DNA from: Pseudomonas sp. GM50
GTDB lineage: Bacteria > Pseudomonadota > Gammaproteobacteria > Pseudomonadales > Pseudomonadaceae
Direction: 5' to 3'
NCBI RefSeq assembly: GCF_000282375.1
Contig: NZ_AKJK01000078.1
Coordinates: 1-64,000, forward strand
Length of the DNA: 64,000 nucleotides
Shown: piece by piece, positions 51,947 to 60,132 of the stretch
Layout: each line of letters starts with the position of its first letter
Position numbering within the stretch: the stretch's first letter is position 1
The notes under the pieces: model-generated
The model's input: the letters and a program-made list of their open reading frames with translations, nothing else
Database searches by the model: none
Told to the model about the DNA's origin: nothing
Position numbers and translations under genes: made by a program

Positions 51947-52082
51947 AGCGGGCCTATAGTTCGTTAAAACCGAAGTATAACCGCTAAAAATACGAATTTT
52001 ACTGAAGTATTTGCTTCCTTAGAATGCCTCGCTATCGACGGATCGCCTTTTCGGTTCTGTCTGTTCTATCGAGGAAAGCATC

Positions 52083-52325
52083 ATGAAGCTTAAAACCACC
52101 GCGCTGCTGATTGCGTCTGTACTGGTGTTGGCCGGTTGCGACCAGGCCGAGAAAAGCGCTCAGCAATTGATGGGCAAGGCCGCCGAAACCGCCAAACAGG
52201 CGATTGACGATACCCACAAAGCCGCCGAGCAAGCGTTGAGCGATGCCACCGGCGGCTTGATCAGCAAGAAAGAACAATCGGCCAAAGAGACGGACAAATC
52301 CGAATCTTCGTCCCAGGAAATCTAA
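52083..52325 (+). CDS. small lipoprotein with helical tail
   Basis: An 80-residue lipoprotein; lipobox VLAGC (Cys19) with Asp next to it (CDQAEK), which in enterics favours retention in the inner membrane. The mature part is a lysine/alanine/glutamate-rich helix with heptad-like spacing, possibly a coiled coil. GAGGAAAGCATC precedes the ATG. Function unknown. The TerC gene follows 28 bases later. Confidence 0.85.
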   Translation: MKLKTTALLIASVLVLAGCDQAEKSAQQLMGKAAETAKQAIDDTHKAAEQALSDATGGLISKKEQSAKETDKSESSSQEI

Positions 52326-52353
52326 ACCGTCTACAACGAGTCAGGACTGACCC

Positions 52354-53103
52354 ATGGAATACCTTTTAGAACTTGCTGCAAGCCCCACTGCCTGGGTCGC
52401 CCTGGCCACGTTGGTGGTGATGGAAATCGTGCTCGGCATCGATAACCTGATCTTCATCTCGATCCTCACCAACAAGCTGCCCGAACAGCATCGTCAGAAG
52501 GCGCGGCGGATCGGTATCGGCATGGCGTTGATCCTGCGCCTGGCACTGTTGAGCACCATCGCGTTCATCGTCCAACTGACCGAGCCGGTGATCGAGATTC
52601 TCGGCCACGCGTTCTCCTGGAAGGACATGATCCTGATCGCGGGTGGCCTGTTCCTGTTGTGGAAGGCGACCACCGAGATCCATCACAGCATGGACCCTGC
52701 GCCGGATGATCCGACGTCGGCCACCTCGACGGTGACCCTGGGCTTTGCCGCTGCGATCGGTCAGATCCTGCTGCTGGACATGGTGTTCTCTATCGACAGC
52801 ATCATTACCGCTGTCGGCATGACTGAGCATTTGCCGATCATGATCATTGCGGTGGTGGTGTCGGTACTGGTGATGTTGCTGGCGGCTGACCCTCTGGCCA
52901 AGTTCATCAACGACAACCCGACGGTGGTGATGCTGGCGCTGGGCTTCCTGATCATGATCGGCATGACGCTGATCGCCGAAGGTTTTGGCGCCCACGTACC
53001 CAAAGGCTACGTCTACGCGGCCATGGCGTTCTCGGCCACGATTGAAGGCTTGAACATGCTGTCGCGTCGGGCCAGGCAGAAGCGCATCGCCGCTGAAGCT
53101 TAA
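52354..53103 (+). CDS. TerC family membrane protein
   Basis: A 249-residue inner-membrane protein with seven helices of the TerC family (YgdQ/YoaE type). MEIVLGIDNLIFISILTNKL and LLLDMVFSIDSIITAVGMTE are the two inverted motif copies with buried Asp, typical of this family, which exports manganese or other metals during protein secretion in homologues. It is followed by a strong terminator. Confidence 0.92.
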   Translation: MEYLLELAASPTAWVALATLVVMEIVLGIDNLIFISILTNKLPEQHRQKARRIGIGMALILRLALLSTIAFIVQLTEPVIEILGHAFSWKDMILIAGGLFLLWKATTEIHHSMDPAPDDPTSATSTVTLGFAAAIGQILLLDMVFSIDSIITAVGMTEHLPIMIIAVVVSVLVMLLAADPLAKFINDNPTVVMLALGFLIMIGMTLIAEGFGAHVPKGYVYAAMAFSATIEGLNMLSRRARQKRIAAEA

Positions 53104-53119
53104 CCTGCGTTAAACGAAG

Positions 53120-53160
53120 CGGCCGCCTGAACTCGAAAGAGTCCAGGCGGCCGTTTTTGT
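53120..53160 (+). terminator. intrinsic terminator
   Basis: CGGCCGCCTG pairs with CAGGCGGCCG, with inner ACTC-GAAA-GAGT, followed by TTTTT. Ends the lipoprotein-TerC unit. Confidence 0.93.
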
Positions 53161-53182
53161 CTGGACGACCGAAAAGCGCCGG

Positions 53183-53353
53183 TCAGTGCGCGGTAGCGGG
53201 GTGTGCAGCCGCTTTATCGGTTTTCGCCACAGGTGCCGATTGAACCGGGTGGTGATGGTGCCGGCGGGTAATACGCAAAACGCCCCACAGCATGGCGGCG
53301 GCCACGGCCAGCCAGCCGGAAATCAACATTACAATGGTCATTGTCAGGCTCAT
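53183..53353 (-). CDS. small membrane protein with His-rich tail
   Basis: A 56-residue protein with one membrane helix (LTMTIVMLISGWLAVAAAML) followed by a basic loop ITRRHHHHPVQ and a lysine/alanine/histidine tail. The poly-His run may bind metal. GGAGG before the ATG at 53353 defines the start. Function unknown. Located just beyond the TerC terminator. Confidence 0.75.
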   Translation of the reverse strand: MSLTMTIVMLISGWLAVAAAMLWGVLRITRRHHHHPVQSAPVAKTDKAAAHPATAH

Positions 53354-53578
53354 CAGTGCCTCCTCTTTGCCCTGCATCGGGCACACATTCGTCCTTGGTA
53401 AGTGACAGTCTAGCCGCTGCTGTATTTCAGGCTATTGACCAAAGGTCGTCTGTCATCAAACAGTTCGCTCTATCGAATGCAATCAACTGCCGGTTAAGGC
53501 TATACCGCTGCCGCGCGGCATCCTATGATCGACGGCCAAGCCGGCTGTGCGATTGCCTGGCGTCTGAACAAGAGAGTG

Positions 53579-54253
53579 ATGATGGTGCGGGTATTTTCTC
53601 GAATTCGATCTTTGGTGCTGATCGTTGGCTGCGTTGCCGGCCTGGCTGGCTGTGCGGGGAGCGTGGCGCCCGAGATCAAGCGTCTGCCGGAGCGGGTCGA
53701 ACTCAGCGGTACGTTCTACCGTGGGCAAAGTTATCAAAGCGGGCCTCAGGTGCTGGCTAGTCTGCTGTCCCAGCAGGGCATCGTGATAACCCCGGGGTTG
53801 CTCGACAAACCTCTGCATTTGCCGGGTGCCGAAGACCGCCTGCAGCAGAACATGCAGAACCTCGCCCGCGAATACGGGATGGTGGTCTACCCCCTCGACA
53901 AAAATTTGCCGGCGCTGCTGACCCAGGTCGCCGCCGGTTATCCGGTGATGGTGCGCTTCACGGAAGGCTCGGCGTTCTGGGCGGAGCCCCGATACGCCAT
54001 TCTCGCTGGCTACAACCGTCAGAAGCAGACCGTGCTGCTGCGCGCCGGGATGGATCGTCGGTTGCTGATGGGGTTCAGCTCCTTTGAATCAGCATTCGAG
54101 AATGCCGGCGGTTGGGCCGTATTGATCCAGAAACCGGATCAGATTCCAGCCAATGTCGATCAGTCGCGCTGGCTGAAAGCGGCGAGCGATCTTGCCCAGT
54201 CAGGTCAGGAACAGGCGGCAGCCCGGGCGAAGAAGGCGCTGACCGCGCAGTAA
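53579..54253 (+). CDS. C39-like lipoprotein without catalytic residues
   Basis: A 224-residue lipoprotein (lipobox LAGC, Cys25) with a peptidase C39-like fold. Family members have a QCG motif with catalytic Cys and a WHYAV with catalytic His. Here the first reads YRGQSYQSGPQVLASLL (Ser54 in place of Cys) and the second WAEPRYAILAGYN (Arg138 in place of His). Both catalytic positions are changed, so it is a pseudo-protease, probably a binding or scaffold protein. The start ATG at 53579 sits after AGAGAG. The C-terminal QAAARAKKAL tail is a short helix. Confidence 0.85.
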   Translation: MMVRVFSRIRSLVLIVGCVAGLAGCAGSVAPEIKRLPERVELSGTFYRGQSYQSGPQVLASLLSQQGIVITPGLLDKPLHLPGAEDRLQQNMQNLAREYGMVVYPLDKNLPALLTQVAAGYPVMVRFTEGSAFWAEPRYAILAGYNRQKQTVLLRAGMDRRLLMGFSSFESAFENAGGWAVLIQKPDQIPANVDQSRWLKAASDLAQSGQEQAAARAKKALTAQ

Positions 54254-54347
54254 GTTTCCGCTCGTCATCAGCATGGCACCGCCACGCTATGCTGAAGTCT
54301 CAAGTAGAGGGCCCGGATTTTTCCGGGACCATGAACAGGAGGCGTCC

Positions 54348-54566
54348 ATGGCACAGTCCAATACCCCCACCGGCCCGCACTCGTCTGAGCATTCGTCTGA
54401 TAATGAGTTGGGGTTCGACCCCGATTCTCCAGACGTTGCCGATCCTCAGGTCGACCCCATCGGGCCTGCCAGGGCGCCCAGGGATATAAAGCCGGGCGAG
54501 GAGGGCAAGAAGGCACCCGCGAAGCCTTACGACCCACTCGGTAATCTGAAACCCAAGTCTCAGTGA
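54348..54566 (+). CDS. small acidic disordered protein (DUF6021-like)
   Basis: A 72-residue protein rich in Pro, Asp, Ser and Glu, almost certainly unfolded. Key motif GFDPDSPDVADPQVDPIGP and C-terminal PYDPLGNLKPKS. It resembles small pseudomonad proteins I associate with DUF6021; function unknown. AGGAGG directly precedes the ATG at 54348. The next similar gene begins seven bases after the stop, so they form a pair. Confidence 0.8.
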   Translation: MAQSNTPTGPHSSEHSSDNELGFDPDSPDVADPQVDPIGPARAPRDIKPGEEGKKAPAKPYDPLGNLKPKSQ

Positions 54567-54573
54567 GGTGCGT

Positions 54574-54798
54574 ATGTCTACCGATTCGAGCTTTGACGAC
54601 AAACGGCCAGACCCTCCAGACAGTGTTCCGACAACCCCTGAAGCGGACCTGGACCCGGTGATGGATCCGGACAGCCCGTTAAGGGATCCCTTGGCCAGGC
54701 CGACAGTGGTGCCGACCAAGCATCCACAGGGCTGGAGAGACCCGAGTGCCGGGGATGGCATCCCGGATGACGATCAGATGCCGTTGCCCAATGATTAA
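54574..54798 (+). CDS. small acidic disordered protein
   Basis: A 74-residue unfolded protein with the same DPDSP motif as its upstream neighbour (DPVMDPDSPLRDPLARPTVV) and an acidic end DDDQMPLPND. The two could be an old tandem duplication. GAGG lies five bases before the ATG at 54574. A two-way terminator follows. Confidence 0.78.
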   Translation: MSTDSSFDDKRPDPPDSVPTTPEADLDPVMDPDSPLRDPLARPTVVPTKHPQGWRDPSAGDGIPDDDQMPLPND

Positions 54799-54802
54799 AC
54801 CC

Positions 54803-54834
54803 GGACAAAAAAAGCCCCGAATATTCGGGGCTTT
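54803..54834. terminator. intrinsic terminator, two-way
   Basis: AAAGCCCCGAATATTCGGGGCTTT is a perfect palindrome with an A-run before it, so it works for pbpG on the minus strand and for the small genes on the plus strand. Confidence 0.9.
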
Positions 54835-54854
54835 CATTTGGAGGCGGTTCGACC

Positions 54855-55793
54855 TTATTTCGATGCTTCAACCACACCGCTCTGGCGATGCTTGAGGTTC
54901 TTGTCAGATTTGTACTGCAGGGCGACGGACGGCACGTTGGCGCTCTTGCCGGTTTCGACCCAGCTGCGAATCCGGCTGGCATCGGCAAAGTGCGTGTACT
55001 TGCCGAAGGCATCGAGAATCACCAGGGCTACTGGACGATTACCCATGCTGGTGACCAGCACCAGGCAATGACCGGCCTCGTTGGTAAAACCGGTCTTGGT
55101 CAGTTGGATGTCCCAGTTAGGCTTGTTTACCAAGTGGTCGGTATTGCGGAAACCCAGACTGTAGTTGGGTTTGCGGAACGAAACGGTTTTTTCCTTGGTG
55201 GTGCTCAGCTGAGTCAATAGCGGGTACTTGTGTGCGGCGATCAGCAGTTTGCTCAGGTCGCGGGCAGTGGACACATTGCGAGGGGAGAGGCCCGTCGGTT
55301 CGACAAAGTGGGTGCTGGTCATGCCCAGCGCTTTGGCTTTGGCGTTCATGGCGGCAATGAACGCGACATAACCGCCCGGATAGTGATGGGCCAGCGTCGC
55401 GGCAGCACGGTTTTCCGACGACATCAGGGCAATCAGCAGCATTTCCCGGCGCGGCAATTCGCTTTTGAGTTTGACTCGGGAAAACACGCCTTTCATTTCC
55501 GGGGTGTCGCTGATATTGACGGAAAGGTATTCGTCCATGTTTTGTCGCGCTTCTACCACCACCAGGCCAGTCATCAGTTTGCTGACGGAAGCAATCGGCA
55601 CCACAACATCCGGATTGTTGGCGTAGATGACTTTGTTGGTTTGCAGATCCATCAGCAATGCGCTGCCGGAAGCGATCTTCAGTTGCGAAGTGTTTCGGGG
55701 CGCCTCGATGGTTTCGGCGGCATTAATTGCTGGCGTGGTGAAAGTCCCTGTAAATGCAAAAAACAAGCTCAGGATTGAAAGGCGGATTTTCAC
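54855..55793 (-). CDS. pbpG: D-alanyl-D-alanine endopeptidase (PBP7)
   Basis: A periplasmic low-molecular-weight penicillin-binding protein that cleaves peptidoglycan cross-links. The 312 residues have a signal peptide (about 1-25, INA/AET) and the serine active-site motifs ASVSKLMTG (S-x-x-K), SSEN and KTGFT. There is no C-terminal amphipathic anchor like that of PBP5. The match to PbpG is strong. Two-way terminator downstream. Confidence 0.95.
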   Translation of the reverse strand: MKIRLSILSLFFAFTGTFTTPAINAAETIEAPRNTSQLKIASGSALLMDLQTNKVIYANNPDVVVPIASVSKLMTGLVVVEARQNMDEYLSVNISDTPEMKGVFSRVKLKSELPRREMLLIALMSSENRAAATLAHHYPGGYVAFIAAMNAKAKALGMTSTHFVEPTGLSPRNVSTARDLSKLLIAAHKYPLLTQLSTTKEKTVSFRKPNYSLGFRNTDHLVNKPNWDIQLTKTGFTNEAGHCLVLVTSMGNRPVALVILDAFGKYTHFADASRIRSWVETGKSANVPSVALQYKSDKNLKHRQSGVVEASK

Positions 55794-55974
55794 GCTGGCG
55801 GACTCATAAAGGGTGGATATACCGTTTTTGTAACGGGCTGTTTCTTTAAAAAGCGACGCATTTTAGGAGTATGGCTGAAGAACTGTCGATGGTTGTTCGA
55901 TGTTCAGGTCAAAGTCCTTGGAAACATGAAAAAAAGGTTAATTTCCGGCGGGTGGTCTGTCTTTTTTCATGGGC

Positions 55975-56006
55975 AAAAAGAACCCCGCGATGGGCGGGGT
56001 TCTTTT
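55975..56006. terminator. intrinsic terminator, two-way
   Basis: AAAAGAACCCCGC pairs with GCGGGGTTCTTTT across GATGG; A-run on one side and T-run on the other. It ends folD on the minus strand. Confidence 0.9.
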
Positions 56007-56032
56007 ATACGGTGCTGCACGCAAGCGTGAAC

Positions 56033-56887
56033 TCAGGCGTGCAGTGTTTCCGCGGCGTACAGCGTGTTTTCCAGCAGGCAGGCGCGCGTCATCGGGCCAA
56101 CGCCGCCCGGTACCGGAGTGATCCAGCCGGCGCGGGGCAGGGCGGTTTCGTAGATCACGTCACCGACCAGCTTGCCGTCTTCCTGACGATTGATGCCGAC
56201 GTCGATCACGATCGCGCCTTCCTTGATCCATTCACCTTTGACCAGGCCCGGTTTGCCGGCGGCAACCACCACCAGGTCGGCGCGACCGACATGGCCTGCC
56301 AGATCCTTGGTGAAGCGGTGGGTAACGGTCACGGTGCAACCGGCCAGCAGCAGTTCCATCGCCATCGGGCGGCCGACAATGTTGGAAGCCCCGACAATCA
56401 CCGCGTCCATCCCGTATAGATCGGCACCGGTGCTTTCCAGCAACGTCATGATGCCTTTAGGTGTGCACGGACGCAGCAGCGGAATACGCTGGGCCAGACG
56501 GCCGACGTTATAAGGGTGGAAACCGTCGACGTCCTTGTCAGGACGAATGCGCTCCAGCAATTTGGAGGCGTCCAGGTGTTCAGGTAAAGGCAGCTGGAGC
56601 AGAACGCCGTCAATCGCCGGGTCGTCGTTCAGGCGATCGATCAGATCGGCCAGCGCTTGCTGAGTGGTGTCGGCAGGCAGGTCGTAGGCTTGGGAAAGGA
56701 AGCCGACCTCTTCACAGTCTTTACGCTTGTGCGAGACATAAACCTGAGAGGCAGGATCGCTGCCGACCAGGATCACCGCGAGGCCGGGCGTGCGCAGGCC
56801 TTGCTGGCGACGCTCGGCGACTCGTTTGGCGATCTGCTGGCGCAGGCTGGCGGCGATCGATTTGCCGTCGATTAGTTGTGCAGTCAT
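56033..56887 (-). CDS. folD: methylenetetrahydrofolate dehydrogenase/cyclohydrolase
   Basis: The bifunctional enzyme FolD converts 5,10-methylene-THF to 10-formyl-THF for purine synthesis and formylation of Met-tRNA. The 284 residues carry YVSHKRKDCEEVGF with the catalytic Lys, DGVLLQLPLPEHLD, and GASNIVGRPMAMELLLAGCT for NADP binding, followed by GGVGPMTRACLLENT at the C-terminus. Its position beside the tRNA cluster and tig is standard for pseudomonads. Confidence 0.97.
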   Translation of the reverse strand: MTAQLIDGKSIAASLRQQIAKRVAERRQQGLRTPGLAVILVGSDPASQVYVSHKRKDCEEVGFLSQAYDLPADTTQQALADLIDRLNDDPAIDGVLLQLPLPEHLDASKLLERIRPDKDVDGFHPYNVGRLAQRIPLLRPCTPKGIMTLLESTGADLYGMDAVIVGASNIVGRPMAMELLLAGCTVTVTHRFTKDLAGHVGRADLVVVAAGKPGLVKGEWIKEGAIVIDVGINRQEDGKLVGDVIYETALPRAGWITPVPGGVGPMTRACLLENTLYAAETLHA

Positions 56888-57018
56888 TGCGCGTGATTAA
56901 CCATCGAGAGGGGAAAAAAAGAGAGCGCATTCTCGCATGTCATGAGGTGAGGGCAAAGGCGCTTGGTCTGCAAATTCCCCTAACTCCTTTAATTAAATGA
57001 ATTTTTTATAAAAAGGAT

Positions 57019-57047
57019 TTGACGACCTCTGGGGGGCTCTATACTAT
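57019..57047 (+). promoter_or_regulatory. sigma70 promoter of tRNA cluster
   Basis: TTGACG, 17 bases, TACTAT (with overlapping TATACT at a 15-base spacing), followed by a start region. A leader of about 110 bases precedes the first tRNA. Confidence 0.6.
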
Positions 57048-57162
57048 TCGTCGCACTTGTCGGGCACAGCCTAGCACTGGTTGATAAGGTCGAGCGGAGT
57101 TACGGTTCCGCAAGGCTGAAAAGCACTTAGTTTGTAGTCCTTCAAGGGTACAGATTAACAAG

Positions 57163-57239
57163 GCGCCCGTAGCTCAGCTGGATAGAGCATCCGCCTTCTA
57201 AGCGGATGGTCGCAGGTTCGAGTCCTGCCGGGTGCGCCA
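57163..57239 (+). tRNA. tRNA-Arg (anticodon TCT)
   Basis: A full cloverleaf of 77 bases with CCA encoded. The acceptor arm GCGCCCG pairs with CGGGTGC (one G-T). The anticodon loop CTTCTAA reads AGA/AGG, and the T arm has GTTCGAGTC. It is the first of four tRNAs in a likely single transcript. Confidence 0.95.
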
Positions 57240-57271
57240 TTAGGCAGCTTTGGCACAAGTAGCGCGATATG

Positions 57272-57347
57272 GTGGGCGTAGCTCAGTTGGTAGAGCACGG
57301 GATTGTGACTCCCGTTGTCGTGGGTTCGATCCCCATCGTCCACCCCA
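57272..57347 (+). tRNA. tRNA-His (anticodon GTG)
   Basis: A 76-base cloverleaf with CCA encoded; anticodon GTG, T arm GGTTCGATCC. The base before it (G at 57271) faces the discriminator C, giving the extra G-1 typical of tRNA-His. Confidence 0.95.
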
Positions 57348-57354
57348 TATTTCG

Positions 57355-57385
57355 AAAGGCGCCAGATTAACAGTCTGGCGCCTTT
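57355..57385 (+). terminator. hairpin after first tRNA-His
   Basis: AAAGGCGCCAGA and TCTGGCGCCTTT form a stem, followed by only weak T content. The same hairpin recurs after the second tRNA-His. Confidence 0.75.
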
Positions 57386-57404
57386 GCTTTAACGGCTTCA
57401 ATCC

Positions 57405-57489
57405 GCGGATGTGGTGGAATTGGTAGACACACTGGATTTAGGTTCCAGCGCCGCGAGGCGTAAGAGTTCGAGTCTCTTCATCCGCACCA
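57405..57489 (+). tRNA. tRNA-Leu (anticodon TAG)
   Basis: An 85-base class II tRNA with CCA encoded; the acceptor GCGGATG pairs with CATCCGC, the anticodon loop TTTAGGT gives TAG, and a long variable arm CGCCGCGAGGCG is present. Confidence 0.95.
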
Positions 57490-57567
57490 AATAAAGCTTC
57501 ACTCTTGCCGCTTGGCTTGGTTGGGGCTCAACAAAGAAGTTGTTTGGCTTCTTTGTCACGCAATATG

Positions 57568-57643
57568 GTGGGCGTAGCTCAGTTGGTAGAGCACGGGATT
57601 GTGACTCCCGTTGTCGTGGGTTCGATCCCCATCGTCCACCCCA
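57568..57643 (+). tRNA. tRNA-His (anticodon GTG), second copy
   Basis: Identical to the copy at 57272 over all 76 bases, with the same flanks (caatatg-like before, ccatatttcgaaaggcgcc after). Confidence 0.95.
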
Positions 57644-57650
57644 TATTTCG

Positions 57651-57685
57651 AAAGGCGCCAGATTTAACAGTCTGGCGCCTTTTTT
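57651..57685 (+). terminator. intrinsic terminator after second tRNA-His
   Basis: AAAGGCGCCAGA and TCTGGCGCC close an eight-base loop and are followed by TTTTTTTG. Unlike the first copy it has a proper T-run, so it is the likely end of the tRNA transcript. Confidence 0.88.
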
Positions 57686-57952
57686 GTTTCAGTGGTTTGA
57701 GTATCGGCGGCTGCCGTTGTGGGCCGCAGGGGCTGGTCGCTTCGTCGTATTTATGTTTCTCGATGATGCTCGATTTGCCCGCCGATCCCCTCGCGGGGTT
57801 GGCTGTCAGGGATGGATTGCCGATTCCTTCTATATATAGAAGGATGGGTGCAGAGCCTTGGCATGACTGGCTGTATTCGCTAACAGGGCGAGGCACAACC
57901 GTTTGTCCCCGCCTATAAATTGCCTGCTGCTTTTTTACCCGTTTTCAGTAGG

Positions 57953-57981
57953 GTGACTTCTTGAGTTTGACCCACTAGAAT
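57953..57981 (+). promoter_or_regulatory. sigma70 promoter of tig
   Basis: GTGACT, 17 bases, TAGAAT. The start would be near 57988, leaving a leader of about 55 bases to the tig ATG. Confidence 0.5.
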
Positions 57982-58042
57982 GCATGCCCTTGATTCTGGG
58001 GTCGGAAACGGCCGGCTAACGTCTGTGCAACGAGGAATATCC

Positions 58043-59353
58043 ATGCAAGTTTCTGTTGAAAATACTACTGCTCTTGAGCGCCGCATGAGCGTCACCGTGC
58101 CGGCTGAGCGTATCGAGAGCCAGGTCAACAAGCGTCTGCAGCAGACTGCCCAAAAGGCCAAGATCGCTGGCTTCCGTCCAGGCAAAGTGCCAATGAGCGA
58201 AATCAAGCGCCGTTTCGGTGCTGACGCTCGCCAGGAAGCTGTAGGCGACGTAATCCAGTCTTCTTTCTACGAAGCTGTGGTTGAGCAGAAGCTGAACCCG
58301 GCTGGTCAGCCTTCGATCGAGCCTAAATCCCTGGAAGCAGGCAAGGACCTGGAATACGTAGCCGTATTCGAAGTGTTCCCTGAGTTCACCGTTGCCGGTT
58401 TCGAAGGTATCGCTGTCGAGCGCCTGAGCGCTGACGTGGCTGATGCCGATCTGGACAAGATGCTGGAAATCCTGCGCAAGCAGAACACCCGTTTCGAAGT
58501 CGCCGATCGCGCTGCTCAGAACGAAGATCAACTGAACATCGATTTCGTCGGCAAAGTCGACGGTGAAGTGTTCGCTGGCGGTTCCGCCAAAGGCACCCAG
58601 CTGGTGCTGGGTTCCGGCCGCATGATCCCTGGTTTCGAAGACGGTCTGGTCGGCGCTAAAGCCGGCGAAGAGCGCGTTCTGAACCTGACCTTCCCTGAGG
58701 ACTATCAGAACCTCGACCTGGCAGGCAAAACCGCTGAGTTCACCGTGACCGTGAACACCGTTTCCGAGCCTAAACTGCCAGAACTGACCGAAGAATTCTT
58801 CGCTCAATTCGGCATCAAGGAAACCGGTCTGGAAGGCTTCCGCACCGAAGTTCGCAAGAACATGGAGCGCGAACTGCGTCAGGCGATCAAATCCAAGGTC
58901 AAGAATCAGGTTATGGACGGTCTGCTGGCCACCAACCCGATCGAAGTACCGAAGGCTCTGCTGTCCAACGAAGTTGACCGTCTGCGCGTGCAGGCTGTTC
59001 AGCAGTTCGGCGGCAACATCAAGCCTGACCAACTGCCGGCCGAGCTGTTCGAAGAGCAAGCCAAGCGCCGCGTTGTGCTGGGTCTGATCGTGGCTGAAGT
59101 GGTCAAGCAATTCGACCTCAAGCCTGACGAAGCCCGTGTTCGCGAGATGATTCAGGAAATGGCTTCGGCTTACCAGGAGCCTGAGCAGGTTGTGTCTTGG
59201 TACTACAAGAATGACCAGCAACTGAACGAAGTCCGTTCGGTTGTGCTGGAAGAACAAGTTGTGGATACTGTTCTGCAGAAAGCTAGCGTGACCGACAAAT
59301 CGGTCTCTTACGAAGAAGCAGTCAAGCCGGTAGAAGCTCCACAAGCCGACTGA
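58043..59353 (+). CDS. tig: trigger factor
   Basis: A ribosome-bound chaperone with peptidyl-prolyl isomerase activity that meets new chains at the exit tunnel. The 436 residues show the ribosome-binding loop GFRPGKVPMS near 44-53, the FKBP-like domain at about 150-245 (GFEDGLVGAKAGEE) and the helical arms. The ATG at 58043 follows CGAGGAATATCC; the frame upstream to 57980 is promoter DNA. First gene of the tig-clpP-clpX-lon block. Confidence 0.97.
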   Translation: MQVSVENTTALERRMSVTVPAERIESQVNKRLQQTAQKAKIAGFRPGKVPMSEIKRRFGADARQEAVGDVIQSSFYEAVVEQKLNPAGQPSIEPKSLEAGKDLEYVAVFEVFPEFTVAGFEGIAVERLSADVADADLDKMLEILRKQNTRFEVADRAAQNEDQLNIDFVGKVDGEVFAGGSAKGTQLVLGSGRMIPGFEDGLVGAKAGEERVLNLTFPEDYQNLDLAGKTAEFTVTVNTVSEPKLPELTEEFFAQFGIKETGLEGFRTEVRKNMERELRQAIKSKVKNQVMDGLLATNPIEVPKALLSNEVDRLRVQAVQQFGGNIKPDQLPAELFEEQAKRRVVLGLIVAEVVKQFDLKPDEARVREMIQEMASAYQEPEQVVSWYYKNDQQLNEVRSVVLEEQVVDTVLQKASVTDKSVSYEEAVKPVEAPQAD

Positions 59354-59380
59354 TCGTTTTTGCGGTAAGAAGCACACACC

Positions 59381-59406
59381 ATAAGCCAGCCTTCGTGCTG
59401 GCTTAT
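59381..59406 (+). terminator. hairpin between tig and clpP
   Basis: ATAAGCCAGC and GCTGGCTTAT form a stem closing CTTCGT, without a T-run. It may be an attenuator or RNA processing point rather than a full terminator. Confidence 0.55.
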
Positions 59407-59446
59407 GCGTATTCAAGACATAACTATTTGGGAGTGACTGCAGAGC

Positions 59447-60082
59447 ATGTTCCGTAATTCGTATATTCAGCAGAACTCTGATATCCAGGCCGCAGGCGGC
59501 CTGGTCCCGATGGTTGTCGAGCAGTCTGCTCGTGGCGAGCGCGCCTATGACATCTACTCGCGTCTTCTCAAGGAGCGAGTGATTTTTCTGGTTGGCCCGG
59601 TAGAGGACTACATGGCCAACCTGATCTGTGCGCAACTGCTGTTCCTTGAAGCGGAAAACCCGGACAAGGACATCCATCTCTATATCAACTCCCCGGGCGG
59701 TTCGGTGACGGCGGGCATGTCGATCTATGACACCATGCAGTTCATCAAGCCAAACGTATCGACCACCTGTATCGGTCAGGCGTGCAGCATGGGCGCGTTT
59801 CTTCTGACGGCCGGTGCCCAGGGCAAGCGTTACTGCCTGCCGAACTCGCGTGTGATGATTCACCAGCCACTGGGCGGTTTCCAGGGCCAGGCCTCGGATA
59901 TCGAAATCCACGCCAAGGAAATCCTCTTCATTCGTGAGCGTCTCAACACGCTGATGGCCAAGCATAGCGGGCGCACGCTTGAAGAAATCGAGCGCGATAC
60001 CAACCGCGATAATTTCATGAGCGCTGAAGCCGCGCGTGAATACGGGTTGATCGATGAAGTGATCAACCAGCGCCCCGCTTAA
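59447..60082 (+). CDS. clpP: ATP-dependent Clp protease proteolytic subunit
   Basis: The serine protease subunit of ClpXP/ClpAP; forms a barrel of two heptamer rings. The 211 residues carry a short propeptide, the catalytic Ser in GQACSMGAFLLTAG, His in MIHQPLGGFQGQ and an Asp downstream in the family position. It lies immediately upstream of clpX, its partner ATPase. Confidence 0.97.
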   Translation: MFRNSYIQQNSDIQAAGGLVPMVVEQSARGERAYDIYSRLLKERVIFLVGPVEDYMANLICAQLLFLEAENPDKDIHLYINSPGGSVTAGMSIYDTMQFIKPNVSTTCIGQACSMGAFLLTAGAQGKRYCLPNSRVMIHQPLGGFQGQASDIEIHAKEILFIRERLNTLMAKHSGRTLEEIERDTNRDNFMSAEAAREYGLIDEVINQRPA

Positions 60083-60132
60083 TAATAAGCAGCTCAAAAT
60101 AGGGTTGGTCAGCTGGTCTGATCACTGGCGGG

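Larger units (their letters stand above)
57644..58042. other. 399-base gap between tRNA cluster and tig
   Basis: Holds the second tRNA-His terminator, an 18-base perfect palindrome at 57826-57843 and the tig promoter. No gene is seen; the short frames present lack ribosome sites. Confidence 0.5.

Noticed and set aside
58016..60097. A 693-codon frame on the minus strand across tig and clpP
   Set aside because: It is antisense to two essential, fully recognisable genes; its protein is His/Leu-rich shadow sequence with no domain.
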